Source of the DNA: Blastococcus sp. HT6-30
Lineage (GTDB): Bacteria; Actinomycetota; Actinomycetes; Mycobacteriales; Geodermatophilaceae
Length of the DNA stretch: 64,000 bases
NCBI RefSeq assembly: GCF_039729015.1
Contig: NZ_CP155792.1
Span: forward strand, 826,001 to 890,000
Direction of reading: 5' to 3'
The notes beneath the pieces are model-generated. The model was not told the origin of the DNA, did no database searches, and saw only the letters and a list, made by a program, of their open reading frames with translations. The position numbers were made by a program, and so were the translations under genes. Positions 33,761 through 42,297 of this stretch are shown piece after piece; positions within the stretch are counted from its first letter, which is position 1; the number at the start of each line of letters is the position of its first letter.

Positions 33761-35326
33761 ATGGGGAAGTCGATGCGTGGGAGCAGTGCCGTGGAGGCGG
33801 CCGCGCCGCTGTTCGCCTCACACCGCCTGGTGATGGAGTACGGCGCCACGCGGGCGTTGGCCGGCGTGGACGTGATCATCGAGCGGGGGCAGGTCCACGG
33901 TCTGCTCGGTGCGAACGGGGCCGGCAAGTCGACCCTCATCAAGATCATCGCAGGGCTCCAGCCCCCCACGTCCGGCCGCGTCGAGCTCGACGGCAAGCCG
34001 TTCCTCCCGCGGACTCCGGGTGAGTCGATGCGGGCCGGCATCCGGGTCGCGCACCAGGAGCTGGCCGTCGTGCCCGGGATGTCGGTGCGGCAGAACCTGG
34101 CCCTGGGGCAGCGGTTCCGGGGCGGGGTGACGGAGGCGGACTACCGGGCGCTGTTCGAGGAGTGGGGCATCGATGTCCCCCTGGGCACGCCGATCGCCCA
34201 GCTCGCTCCCGCCCTCCAGGCGGCGGTCTCCCTCGCCCGTTCGCTGGTGGGGAACAGCCGGCTGATCCTCCTCGACGAGCCCACCGCCTCGCTCGGGCCG
34301 CACGAAGTGGCGGGGCTGTTCCGCATCGTGCGCCGCAGGGTGGCCGAGGGGGCGGCGGTGGTGTTCGTCAGTCACCGGCTGGGTGAGGTCAGCGAGGTCT
34401 GCACCCACGCCACGGTGTTGCGCAACGGTTCCGTGGTCAGCAGCGGGCCCACGACGGGTCTGGACGAGCACGAGCTCGCGGAGCTCATCGCCCCCAGCGC
34501 TCCGGTGACCACCTCGACCGCGGACGAGGCAGCCGCGTCCCTGCGCGAGGTGTCGCGCGACACCGCCGGTGCCGCGGTGCTGTCGGTCCGGAGCATGCAG
34601 CTGCAGACCGCCGTCGCGGACGTGAGCTTCGACATCGCCCCGGGTGAGGTGCTCGGCCTCGCCGGTCTCGTCGGTGCCGGGCGCACGGAGGTCGTCGAAG
34701 CCCTCATGGGCCTGCGCCGACTCCTCGGCGGCACGATCGAACTCGACGGGCGGCCCTACCACCCGCGCAACCCTGCGGACGCCGTTCGTCGCGGGGTCGC
34801 TCTCGTCCCCGAGGAACGAGCCGCCCAGGCCATCTTCCCGAGCCGCGACGTCGTCTTCAACTGCTCGAGCTCGCGATTCCGCGAACTCGGTCGCGGTCCG
34901 GGTGGCTGGGTCATCGCTCCCAAGGCCTACGAGCGGACGACCCGGACCGTCATGGAAGACCTCCGGCTCAAGGCCGGCTCGCTCAAGGACCTGATCACGT
35001 CGCTGAGCGGTGGGAACCAGCAGAAGGTCGTCCTGGGGCGCGTGCTCTACGACGGCCTCCGCCTGCTGCTGCTCGACGAGCCCACCCGCGGCGTGGACGT
35101 CGGAGCTCGTCGTGACTTCCAGAAGCTGATCCGCCGGGTGGCCGACAGCGGCGTGGGGGTCCTTTACATCAGCTCCGAGCTGGCCGAGCTGTCCTTCTGC
35201 GACCGCATCCAGGTCATGGCGGAGGGGCGTACCACGATTGAGGCGCCGTCCGGGGCCGACTTCGACGAGGACGACCTGACCCGCCTCTGCTTCATCCGAC
35301 GCACTCCGACGGGAGCACGGTCATGA
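33761..35326 (+). CDS. Sugar ABC transporter ATP-binding protein, two domains (RbsA/MglA type)
   Basis: About 521 residues with two ABC domains. The first has Walker A GANGAGKS and LLDEPTASLG, but its signature motif is degenerate (APALQAAVSLAR). The second has a degenerate Walker A (GLVGAGRTE) but a proper LSGGNQQKVVLGR and LLLDEPTRGVDVG. This complementary pattern is normal for sugar importers of the ribose group. It powers the permease encoded next. ATG at 33761 is given; an in-frame ATG at 33773 is possible. Its stop overlaps the permease start (ATGA). Confidence 0.9.
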   Translation: MGKSMRGSSAVEAAAPLFASHRLVMEYGATRALAGVDVIIERGQVHGLLGANGAGKSTLIKIIAGLQPPTSGRVELDGKPFLPRTPGESMRAGIRVAHQELAVVPGMSVRQNLALGQRFRGGVTEADYRALFEEWGIDVPLGTPIAQLAPALQAAVSLARSLVGNSRLILLDEPTASLGPHEVAGLFRIVRRRVAEGAAVVFVSHRLGEVSEVCTHATVLRNGSVVSSGPTTGLDEHELAELIAPSAPVTTSTADEAAASLREVSRDTAGAAVLSVRSMQLQTAVADVSFDIAPGEVLGLAGLVGAGRTEVVEALMGLRRLLGGTIELDGRPYHPRNPADAVRRGVALVPEERAAQAIFPSRDVVFNCSSSRFRELGRGPGGWVIAPKAYERTTRTVMEDLRLKAGSLKDLITSLSGGNQQKVVLGRVLYDGLRLLLLDEPTRGVDVGARRDFQKLIRRVADSGVGVLYISSELAELSFCDRIQVMAEGRTTIEAPSGADFDEDDLTRLCFIRRTPTGARS

Positions 35327-36378
35327 CCAAGGCTTGGAGCACCGCCGCGACCATCCAGGACGACCTCGGTCCCGCCGAGGACGGCCACGAGGTCGTCGCG
35401 AGCACCCGTGGCGTCCGCGTCGTCGGCTTCTTCGGCAAGTACGGGACGCTCGTCGTCCTCGGCGTGATGATCGTGCTCTTCACAGCACTGCTGGGGGAGA
35501 AGTTCTTCTCGGTCAGCAACTTCGAGAACATCCTCGTCCAGTCGACGATCAGCGTGGTGATCGCGCTCGGGCTCACGATGGTGCTCATGGTCGGCGAGTT
35601 CGACCTGAGCGTGGGGTACGTGGCCAGCCTGGCCGGGGTCATGACCGCTGCCCTGTACGGCGGCAGCACCGGCAACAAGCTCCTGATGGTCCTCGCGGTG
35701 GTCGGCACCGGCGCGCTGGTCGGCCTGATTAACGGACTCGTGGTCACCAAGCTCGGGGTCAACGCCCTGGTCGCCACCCTCGGCGTCGGAAGCCTCGTGG
35801 TGGGCGTGAACTACTACGTCACCGAGGGGACGCCCCAGAGTCTCGACGAGTCGGGGCTGGACCTGCTGCAGATCTACCTCGGCAGGATCGGTCCGATCCC
35901 TTGGGCCGTCGTCGTCCTGATCGGGGTCACAGCGCTCCTGTGGCTGGTCCTAAACAAGACCACCTTCGGCCTCGAGGTCCAGGCAGTGGGCGGCAACCGG
36001 GTAGCGGCCGAGCTCAGCGGTATCCGCGTGCACCGGGTCGTGATCGCGGCGTTCGTCATCGGCGGCCTGCTCGCCGCGCTCGGCGGGCTGCTGATCACCG
36101 CCAACGTCGGCAGCGGGCAGAGCACCGGCGGTGAGGGTTTCCTGCTCTCGTCCTTCGCGGCGGCGTTCCTCGGATCCGCAGCCCTCCGCAACGGGGAGTT
36201 CCACGTCCTCGGGACCCTCATCGGCGTGCTCACCGTCGCGGTGGGAATCAACGGCATGGCGATCTACGGCGTGAGCGCCTCGGCGTCCTACATCTTCCAG
36301 GGCGCTCTGCTGATCGCTGCGGTCGGCATGAGCACGGCCGCCCGGCGGAGGATCGCCGGGCGAAGGGTGGGCCACTGA
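35323..36378 (+). CDS. Sugar ABC transporter permease (RbsC type)
   Basis: A 351-residue permease with 8 to 10 hydrophobic spans and the BPD_transp_2 signature: GLTMVLMVGEFDLSVGYVAS in the middle, and AVGGNRVAAELSGIRVHRVV as the cytoplasmic coupling loop. It forms the membrane channel for the sugar. The ATG overlaps the ATPase stop, and its stop overlaps the kinase ATG (TGATG), so uptake and phosphorylation are coupled in expression. Confidence 0.9.
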   Translation: MTKAWSTAATIQDDLGPAEDGHEVVASTRGVRVVGFFGKYGTLVVLGVMIVLFTALLGEKFFSVSNFENILVQSTISVVIALGLTMVLMVGEFDLSVGYVASLAGVMTAALYGGSTGNKLLMVLAVVGTGALVGLINGLVVTKLGVNALVATLGVGSLVVGVNYYVTEGTPQSLDESGLDLLQIYLGRIGPIPWAVVVLIGVTALLWLVLNKTTFGLEVQAVGGNRVAAELSGIRVHRVVIAAFVIGGLLAALGGLLITANVGSGQSTGGEGFLLSSFAAAFLGSAALRNGEFHVLGTLIGVLTVAVGINGMAIYGVSASASYIFQGALLIAAVGMSTAARRRIAGRRVGH

Positions 36379-37913
36379 TGCCGGCCCCCGTGCTGCCGGG
36401 TACCGGACGGTTGCTGGTCGGCATCGACAAGGGCACGTCGGTCACCAAGACCGCCGTCTTCGACGAGACGGGCCGCCAGGTCGTCAGCGCGAGCCGGCGC
36501 ATCCAGCAGATCCATGACCTGCCGGGATGGCACGAGGAGGATCCGGAGGAGACCTGGGCGAGGACCGCCGCGACGATCCGTGACTGCATGACCGTGCTGG
36601 GACCGCGCGCCGCGGACGTGGCAGCGGTCGGCGTGGTCGGGCACATGGGCGGTGCCTGGTTCGTGGACGGCGAGGGGCGTTCCGTGCGCAACGCCATCGC
36701 CTGGCCCGACACCCGTGCCAACGCGGTCGTCCACCGTCTCGAGAACGGCCCGGATCATGAAGAGTACCTTCGGCTCACCGAGACCGCCGCGCTCCCGGGC
36801 ATGACGGTGATGCTGCTGGCTCATTTGCGGCACAGCGAGCCCGAACTCCTCGGCGGGACCAGCCTGGTGCTCAACGCCAAGGACTTCATCCAGCTGAGGC
36901 TCACCGGGCGGGCGGTCTCCGAGCCCTCGGACGCCGCCTTCGTGCCGGTGGACATCGACACGCTCGCCCACTCCGATCGCGTCTTGGAGATCCTCGATGC
37001 GCTGCCGTGGTCGGGGAAGTTCCCCGATCTCGTGCGGTCGGGCGAGGTGATGGGAGAGGTCACGGGAGCGGCCGCCGAGCACACCGGGCTCCCGGTCGGC
37101 ACGCCGGTCGTCGCCGGCCTCGGCGACGCTCCGGCCGCCATGGTCGGCTGTGGCGCACTGGTTCCCGGGTCGGCGGTGTCGATCCTTGGGACGAGCTGGT
37201 TGAGCGCCAACGTGGTGAGCGACCCGCACGGCGGCACGCGCGGGATCGGCTGGATGTATCCCATGCCCAACGGCATGTTCGCGCACTTCGTGGCGAACCA
37301 GTCCGGTGCCAGCACCCTGGACTGGTGGCTGGAGCGGCTGGCGCCCGAACTGGTGGAGGCCCGAGACTTCTCCGTCCTCGACCGGGAGGTCCTGGCCCGT
37401 CCGGAGGCGAGGACCGCGCTCACCTTCCTGCCCTACCTCTCCGCGGCCGGGCTGCAGGCGCCGTTCAAGGACCCCGCGCTGCGCGGGACGCTGCTCGGAG
37501 TAGAGGACGCCAGCACCCGCGGCGACGTGTTCCGGGCCGTCTACGAAGGCATGGCCTATGCCATGTACGACTGCTACTCCGCCTTCGGCGGGCCGCCGAA
37601 GACGCTCCGGCTGACCGGTGGTGGAGCGGCCAGCGCGATCTGGCCGGGGGTGCTCAGCAACGTCATGGGGGTTCCCGTCGAGCTCCTCGCGGCGGACGAG
37701 GGCGCTGCGCTGGGCGTCGCCGCGCTGGCCGGCACCACCGTCGGTCTGTGGCCGTCGCTGGACGATGCCGTCGACACCGTCGTCCAGGTCACCCGCAGGC
37801 TGGAACCGGACCCCGAGCTGCACGGCGCCCACCAGGACCAGTTCGCGCGCTTCAAGGACGCGCAGACGCTGGCCTGCAGCTTCTACAACGCCCACCGCGG
37901 CGAGCACAGTTGA
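36378..37913 (+). CDS. FGGY-family carbohydrate kinase
   Basis: A 511-residue sugar kinase with the actin-like ATPase fold. It has GIDKGTSVTKTAVFDE at the N-terminus (phosphate 1), GVVGHMGGAWFVD, and the C-terminal FGGY signature region with TGGGAASAIWPGVLSNV. It phosphorylates the imported sugar or ketose. Subfamily specificity (xylulose, erythrulose, apulose, erythritol and so on) cannot be fixed from sequence by eye. It belongs to the ABC operon, and with the split transketolase it suggests a ketose-phosphate intermediate. Confidence 0.88.
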   Translation: MPAPVLPGTGRLLVGIDKGTSVTKTAVFDETGRQVVSASRRIQQIHDLPGWHEEDPEETWARTAATIRDCMTVLGPRAADVAAVGVVGHMGGAWFVDGEGRSVRNAIAWPDTRANAVVHRLENGPDHEEYLRLTETAALPGMTVMLLAHLRHSEPELLGGTSLVLNAKDFIQLRLTGRAVSEPSDAAFVPVDIDTLAHSDRVLEILDALPWSGKFPDLVRSGEVMGEVTGAAAEHTGLPVGTPVVAGLGDAPAAMVGCGALVPGSAVSILGTSWLSANVVSDPHGGTRGIGWMYPMPNGMFAHFVANQSGASTLDWWLERLAPELVEARDFSVLDREVLARPEARTALTFLPYLSAAGLQAPFKDPALRGTLLGVEDASTRGDVFRAVYEGMAYAMYDCYSAFGGPPKTLRLTGGGAASAIWPGVLSNVMGVPVELLAADEGAALGVAALAGTTVGLWPSLDDAVDTVVQVTRRLEPDPELHGAHQDQFARFKDAQTLACSFYNAHRGEHS

Positions 37914-37923
37914 AGGGAATACC

Positions 37924-38844
37924 GTGAGCTTCATCCGCACAGTCCTGGGCGACGTCGACCCCGCCGAGCTCGGGTCCACGCTGATCCACGAGCATCTGCT
38001 GACGTCGCCGCCGCCGTACGCCAGTCAGGACGACCCCGATTTGGAGTTCGGTGACCAGGCAGGGGCCACCAGCGAGCTGGAGGCGTACGCAGCCGCCGGC
38101 GGCGGCGGGCTGTGCGAGCTCACCACCGTCGACTACGGGCGAGACGTGTCGGTGGCGGTGGCCGCGTCCCGGGCCTCGGGGGTGCACGTCGTGCAGGCGA
38201 CCGGCATGCAGAAGGGCATCTACTACCCGGCCGGCACGTCTCGCCGGGACGTCGACGACCTGGCCGACGAGTTCGTCGCCGACATCGAGAAGGGGATCGA
38301 CGGCACCGGTGCCAAGGCCGGCGTGATCAAGGTCGGCACCTGCTCGACCGAGGCGGTGTGGGACGTCGAGGCCAAGGTGATCCGCGCGGCGGCGCGAGCT
38401 GCCGTGCGTACCGGCGCCCCCATCCTCACCCACACCCAGGCCGGCCATCTCGGCTCCGAGCAACTCGACCTGCTCCTCGACGAGGGGCTTCCGGCCGATC
38501 AGGTGTGCCTGGGCCACCTCGACCGCAACATCGGCTGGGAGTACCTCCGCGGACTCGTCGAACGAGGCGCGTGGGTCGGCCTGGACCAATGGACCAAAGA
38601 CAAGTACGGCACGGACGCCGCGCGCGCAGACATGGTGCGACGGCTGGTCGACGCCGGGCACACGCGGATCACTGTCTCCGGCGACCTCGGGCGGGGCCGG
38701 TACCAGCCCGCCTACGGCGGATCGCCGGGGTTCGCCGCCTGCCACGCGGCCATCCGGACGGTCCTGGCCGACAACGCGATAGCGGACCTGGTGCTGATCG
38801 AGAACCCGGCACGATTCCTCGCCTTCCGCGGAGGGAACCGATGA
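37924..38844 (+). CDS. Phosphotriesterase-family hydrolase or lactonase
   Basis: A 306-residue amidohydrolase-superfamily enzyme with a binuclear metal centre: HEH at residues 22-24, the bridging (carboxylated) Lys136 in GVIKVGTC, His170 in LTHTQAG, His198 in LGHLDRN and Asp254 in SGDLG. In sugar pathways members of this family open lactones or cleave phosphate esters rather than pesticides. GTG at 37924 is the start, and the stop overlaps the next ATG. It probably hydrolyses a lactone made by the dehydrogenases of this cluster; that is inference. Confidence 0.82.
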   Translation: MSFIRTVLGDVDPAELGSTLIHEHLLTSPPPYASQDDPDLEFGDQAGATSELEAYAAAGGGGLCELTTVDYGRDVSVAVAASRASGVHVVQATGMQKGIYYPAGTSRRDVDDLADEFVADIEKGIDGTGAKAGVIKVGTCSTEAVWDVEAKVIRAAARAAVRTGAPILTHTQAGHLGSEQLDLLLDEGLPADQVCLGHLDRNIGWEYLRGLVERGAWVGLDQWTKDKYGTDAARADMVRRLVDAGHTRITVSGDLGRGRYQPAYGGSPGFAACHAAIRTVLADNAIADLVLIENPARFLAFRGGNR

Positions 38845-39527
38845 CCACCGCTCCCGTGACCGCCGCGCTGTTCGACCTGGACGGCACGTTGCTCGACTCG
38901 CGTGCCGCGGTCATCGACGCCTACCGGCTCGCCGCCAGGGCCTACCCGAACGGGCTGGAGAACCTGGCTGCGATCCCCGAGGGCCGGCTGCTGGCGATGC
39001 GGGTGATCGAGTGCTGTGCTCTGATCGCGGGACCGGCGCTCGCCGAGGACTGCGCCGTGCGGTACGACGAGAACTACCGTCTGCGCACCCGCAAGAAGGT
39101 CCAGGTGTACCCCGGCGTCGTCGAGGCGCTCGCCGCCCTGCGAACCGAAGGCATCCGGCTCGGCGTGGTGACCAACAAGGGCCTCGCTCGCACCCCCGGC
39201 GACATCGCGCCTCTGGACGGACACGGCAACGGGGCCGAGTTGTTCGACGTCGTGGTGACGGCCGCCGACACCGTCGAACGGAAACCGTCGCCGCGTCCGA
39301 TCCAGTGGGCCCTGGAGAAGACGGGCTGGGCACCAGGGTGGGCGGTGTACGTCGGCGACGGACCTCATGACGCCCAGTCGGCCTTTGGTGCCGGGCTGTC
39401 GTTCGTGGGCGCGGGCTGGGGGTACTACGGCCTGGCGGATCTGAAGGCCGCGGGTGCGGACGTCGTGTGCCAGGACGTCGGCGAGCTCGTGGACGCGGTC
39501 CGGGGTGCCCTGGGAGCCGGTATCTGA
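38841..39527 (+). CDS. HAD-superfamily hydrolase (phosphoglycolate-phosphatase-like)
   Basis: A 228-residue phosphatase with the DLDGTLLDS nucleophile motif near residue 12, motif II around LGVVTNKGLA, the Lys of motif III in VERKPSPRP, and the acidic motif IV in VYVGDGPHDAQSA. A helical cap follows motif I as in Gph/PGP enzymes. It would remove phosphate from a small metabolite such as phosphoglycolate or a sugar phosphate. It is coupled to the upstream hydrolase gene by a 4-bp overlap. Confidence 0.82.
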   Translation: MTTAPVTAALFDLDGTLLDSRAAVIDAYRLAARAYPNGLENLAAIPEGRLLAMRVIECCALIAGPALAEDCAVRYDENYRLRTRKKVQVYPGVVEALAALRTEGIRLGVVTNKGLARTPGDIAPLDGHGNGAELFDVVVTAADTVERKPSPRPIQWALEKTGWAPGWAVYVGDGPHDAQSAFGAGLSFVGAGWGYYGLADLKAAGADVVCQDVGELVDAVRGALGAGI

Positions 39528-39537
39528 GGGCCCTGCG

Positions 39538-41085
39538 ATGACCGTGACCAGCTTCTTGTCCCTCACTCCGACCCGCTTCCTGGACCGGGCCTCCGCGGTG
39601 TTCGCGGATCGCCCGGCGGTGCGCGACGGGGACGTCACGCTCACCTATCACCAGTTGGCGCGCCGCGTCGATGCCTTGACCGGTGTGCTCGCCGCCCGCG
39701 GCGTCGGCACCGGTGACCGCGTCGCCGCCCTGTGCACCAACTCGCACGTCATGCTCGAGTTGCACCACGCGGTGCCGCTGCGTTCGGCAGTCCTGGTCCC
39801 GCTCAACATCCGGCTCACCACCGAGGAACTCCGCTACATCCTGAAGCACTCGGGCGCCCGACTGCTGGTGGTCACTCGCGAGTTCGCCGACCGTGGCACC
39901 GAGCTGAGCCGGGACCTGGGCATCGAACTGCTTGAGGGCGACGGCGCGGACACCGACTACGAGCGCGAACTCGCCACCGCCACCCCTGCCCGGATCGAGG
40001 TGGACGACGAGCGGGCCCTACTGGCCATCAACTACACCAGCGGCACGACCGGACGACCCAAGGGAGTGATGTACCACCACCGCGGTGCCTATCTGCAGGC
40101 GCTGGCGATGGCTTATCACGCTCGGCTCGATCCGGGCTCCTCGTACCTGTGGACGCTTCCGATGTTCCACTGCAACGGCTGGACTTTCCCGTGGGCGGTC
40201 ATCGCTGCGGGCGGTACCCAAGTGGCGCTCAGATCGGTGGATCCGCAGGAGATCTGGCGGCAGCTGCGCGTGGACGTCACCCACTTCAGCGCAGCACCCA
40301 CGGTCCTGACGATGATCGCGGAGCACCCGGCAGCCGGCCCGCTCGAGAAGGCGGTGCAGGCCACCACCGGTGGCGCCCCGCCGACGCCGGCGCTGCTCCG
40401 GCGCATGAGTCGGCTCAACATCGAGGTGACCCATCTCTACGGTCTGACCGAGACGTTCGGGCCGGTGGTGGTCAACCAGTGGCAGCCGGAATGGAACGCC
40501 CTCGACGAGGAAGCGACTGCCGCACGTCAGGCGCGTCAGGGGATCCCGAACATCATCGCCAGTCCGCTGCGGGTTGTCGACTCCTCGGGCATCGACGTCC
40601 CCGCGGACGCGACGACCGTCGGTGAGCTTGTCGTCCTGGGGAACGACGTCATGCTCGGCTACTACCGGGACGAGGCGGCCACGGCGGAGGCGGAGATCGC
40701 CGGCTGGTTCCGCACCGGTGACCTGGCGGTGCTCCATCCCGACGGCTACGTCGAGATCGCCGACCGCTTGAAGGACGTGATCATCTCGGGTGGCGAGAAC
40801 ATCGCTTCCGTGGAGGTGGAGCGTGCGCTGGATCAGCACCCCGCGGTGGTGGAGAGCGCGGTGGTGGGCGTTCCTGACGAGAAGTGGGGCGAGATTCCAG
40901 TCGCCTTCGTGACCACGCGGCCGGGTGCAGACGTCACCGAGGCCGAGCTCGTGGAGTTCGTCCGTGCGCACCTGGCGCGCTACAAGGTCCCGAGGCGCAT
41001 CGCCTTCACCACCCTGCCCCGTACCTCCACCGGGAAGATCCAGAAGAACATGCTCCGTGACGTCGCGTTGGGGACGGATAGGTGA
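39538..41085 (+). CDS. Acyl-CoA synthetase (fatty-acid/AMP-binding family)
   Basis: A 515-residue adenylate-forming ligase. The P-loop is [12 protein letters not shown], followed by [48 protein letters not shown] and the catalytic Lys in [10 protein letters not shown] at the C-terminus. It activates a carboxylic acid to its CoA thioester through an acyl-AMP. In this cluster the acid imported by TctCBA, or one made by the dehydrogenases, could be the substrate. ATG at 39538 follows the HAD gene by 10 bases. Confidence 0.88.
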   Translation: MTVTSFLSLTPTRFLDRASAVFADRPAVRDGDVTLTYHQLARRVDALTGVLAARGVGTGDRVAALCTNSHVMLELHHAVPLRSAVLVPLNIRLTTEELRYILKHSGARLLVVTREFADRGTELSRDLGIELLEGDGADTDYERELATATPARIEVDDERALLAINYTSGTTGRPKGVMYHHRGAYLQALAMAYHARLDPGSSYLWTLPMFHCNGWTFPWAVIAAGGTQVALRSVDPQEIWRQLRVDVTHFSAAPTVLTMIAEHPAAGPLEKAVQATTGGAPPTPALLRRMSRLNIEVTHLYGLTETFGPVVVNQWQPEWNALDEEATAARQARQGIPNIIASPLRVVDSSGIDVPADATTVGELVVLGNDVMLGYYRDEAATAEAEIAGWFRTGDLAVLHPDGYVEIADRLKDVIISGGENIASVEVERALDQHPAVVESAVVGVPDEKWGEIPVAFVTTRPGADVTEAELVEFVRAHLARYKVPRRIAFTTLPRTSTGKIQKNMLRDVALGTDR

Positions 41086-41575
41086 CCCCGTCGGTCCTCG
41101 ATCGCTTCTCGCTCGCCGGCAAGGTGGCCCTGGTCACGGGCGCGAGCTCGGGGCTGGGCGCCGGATTCGCGGTCGCCATGGCGGGCGCAGGCGCCGACGT
41201 GGTGCTCGCCGCGCGTCGGCGTGACTGACTGGAGGCGATCGCCCGCATCGGCGGGAGGTCACTGGCCATCGGGTGAGACGTCACCGACCCCCAGGCCTGC
41301 AGCGATGCGGCTGAAGCTGCTGTGTCGCACTTCGGGCACTCGGCGTGCTCGTGAACAAGGCCGGTGCAGGAACGGCTGTACCGGCCCTGCGTGAGACCCC
41401 GGCTCAGTTCGGCGGTGTCGTCAAGGCCCACCTCATGGGCGCCTACTGGATGGCACAGTCCGCCGCCCGGGTCAGAAGCCCGGGGAGCAGCATCGTGAAC
41501 ATGGCCAGCCTCCTGGCCCTGGTGAAGTCCTATGCACCGCAGGCCGCGTACGCCGCCAGCAAGGTCGTCACCCAG
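41082..41575 (+). pseudogene. SDR dehydrogenase, decayed and truncated
   Basis: A GTG overlapping the ligase stop starts a good SDR N-terminus ([20 protein letters not shown]). Stops then appear at 41225-41227 and 41273-41275. A frameshift near 41340 leads into VLVNKAGAGTAVPALRETP and SIVNMASLLALVKSYAPQAA with the YAASK active site. Homology stops abruptly near 41575, where a recombinase remnant on the other strand begins. This was once the last gene of the catabolic operon. At least three disabling changes make it a clear pseudogene. Confidence 0.8.
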
Positions 41576-41579
41576 TCTG

Positions 41580-41990
41580 GCCGTGGAGCACGGCTCGCAC
41601 CGAGGACGGCCACCAGCGGTCGCCGACACGGGTGGTGGGCACGCGTTCCGCGTTGAGCTGGTCGGCGATCGCGGTTTGCGTCGCGCCGCCCTGGCACAGC
41701 TCATTGATGCGCTCTGCCACGTCGTCGGGTTGGACTCGCGGGCTCCCGATGCGAACCCCCTTCGCCCTGCCAGCCGCCCCAGTCCTCGACGAACGCCTTG
41801 CGGGCAGCCAGCCCGGCCCGAGGTTCAGCACCGCCACTGGCGACAACGTTGCGAATAACCTCGAACAGTGCGTCGACATCCGCCGCGACCGCCACGCGGA
41901 CATCGACAGGCTCCTGGCGCAGGCTCGACACCGGACACGTGTCAACGCGGGGGACGGACGGTGAACTGCACGCGGGCGCTGCGCGCAACT
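41580..41990 (-). pseudogene. Remnant of a serine recombinase (resolvase/invertase)
   Basis: Reading leftward, two frames carry pieces of a resolvase-type recombinase: a middle piece (GLAARKAFVEDWGG) and the C-terminal HTH region, GVRIGSPRVQPDDVAERINE followed by TAIADQLNAERVPTTRVGDR and SSVRAVL. The N-terminal catalytic serine domain is missing. The fragment abuts the broken SDR gene and probably marks the edge of an older insertion that ended the catabolic cargo. Confidence 0.6.
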
Positions 41991-42117
41991 GAACGACCCG
42001 ACGCTTTTGATCGCAGCATCCCTTCTCTCATCGCTCAACTGCAATCAACCGCTCCCATTGCTCCCGAATCAACTACTCCACATGGCGTCGAATCTCATAC
42101 CCTCTGAATGCGCGCCG

Positions 42118-42201
42118 GACCTGTCCGTCAAGACGCCAGACCTTTCCTTCAAGACGCCAGACCTTTCCTTCAAAACGCCAGACCTTTCCTTCAAGACGGC
42201 A
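42118..42201 (+). repeat. Four tandem 21-bp repeats upstream of the relaxase gene
   Basis: Units at 42118-42138, 42139-42159, 42160-42180 and 42181-42201, consensus GACCTTTCCTTCAAGACGCCA. The two middle units differ at one base; the outer ones at two to three. They lie about 100 bases before the relaxase start, where a transfer origin or iteron-type protein-binding site is often found. There are no spacers, so this is not a CRISPR array. Confidence 0.8.
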
Positions 42202-42226
42202 CGCATGCTACCTTCGGAGGTAGGTA

Positions 42227-42247
42227 GGGCCCCGCTTCGCGGGGCCC
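42227..42247. terminator. Hairpin before the relaxase gene
   Basis: Perfect 9-bp stem with TTC loop (arms 42227-42235 and 42239-42247), preceded by a smaller ACCTTCGGAGGT hairpin. It may stop transcription coming from the cargo, or be part of a transfer-origin structure together with the 21-bp repeats. Confidence 0.55.
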
Positions 42248-42297
42248 ATTGCCGTTTGCAGGGGCGACTTGTTGGTCATTGTCGGGTGGCGTTGAGA

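Noticed and set aside
37924-38844. True organophosphate-degrading phosphotriesterase
   Set aside because: Only the family metal ligands are shown; the operon context points to a sugar-pathway lactonase or esterase.
22494-41085. Sulfoquinovose (sulfo-transketolase) pathway
   Set aside because: The split transketolase fits, but no sulfoquinovosidase, isomerase or sulfonate exporter was recognised in the cluster.
41580-41990. Functional serine integrase of the element
   Set aside because: The catalytic N-terminal domain is missing and the remainder is split between frames; the tyrosine integrase at 46084 is intact.
42118-42201. Possible CRISPR array
   Set aside because: The four 21-bp units are directly adjacent with no spacers and no cas genes are present.
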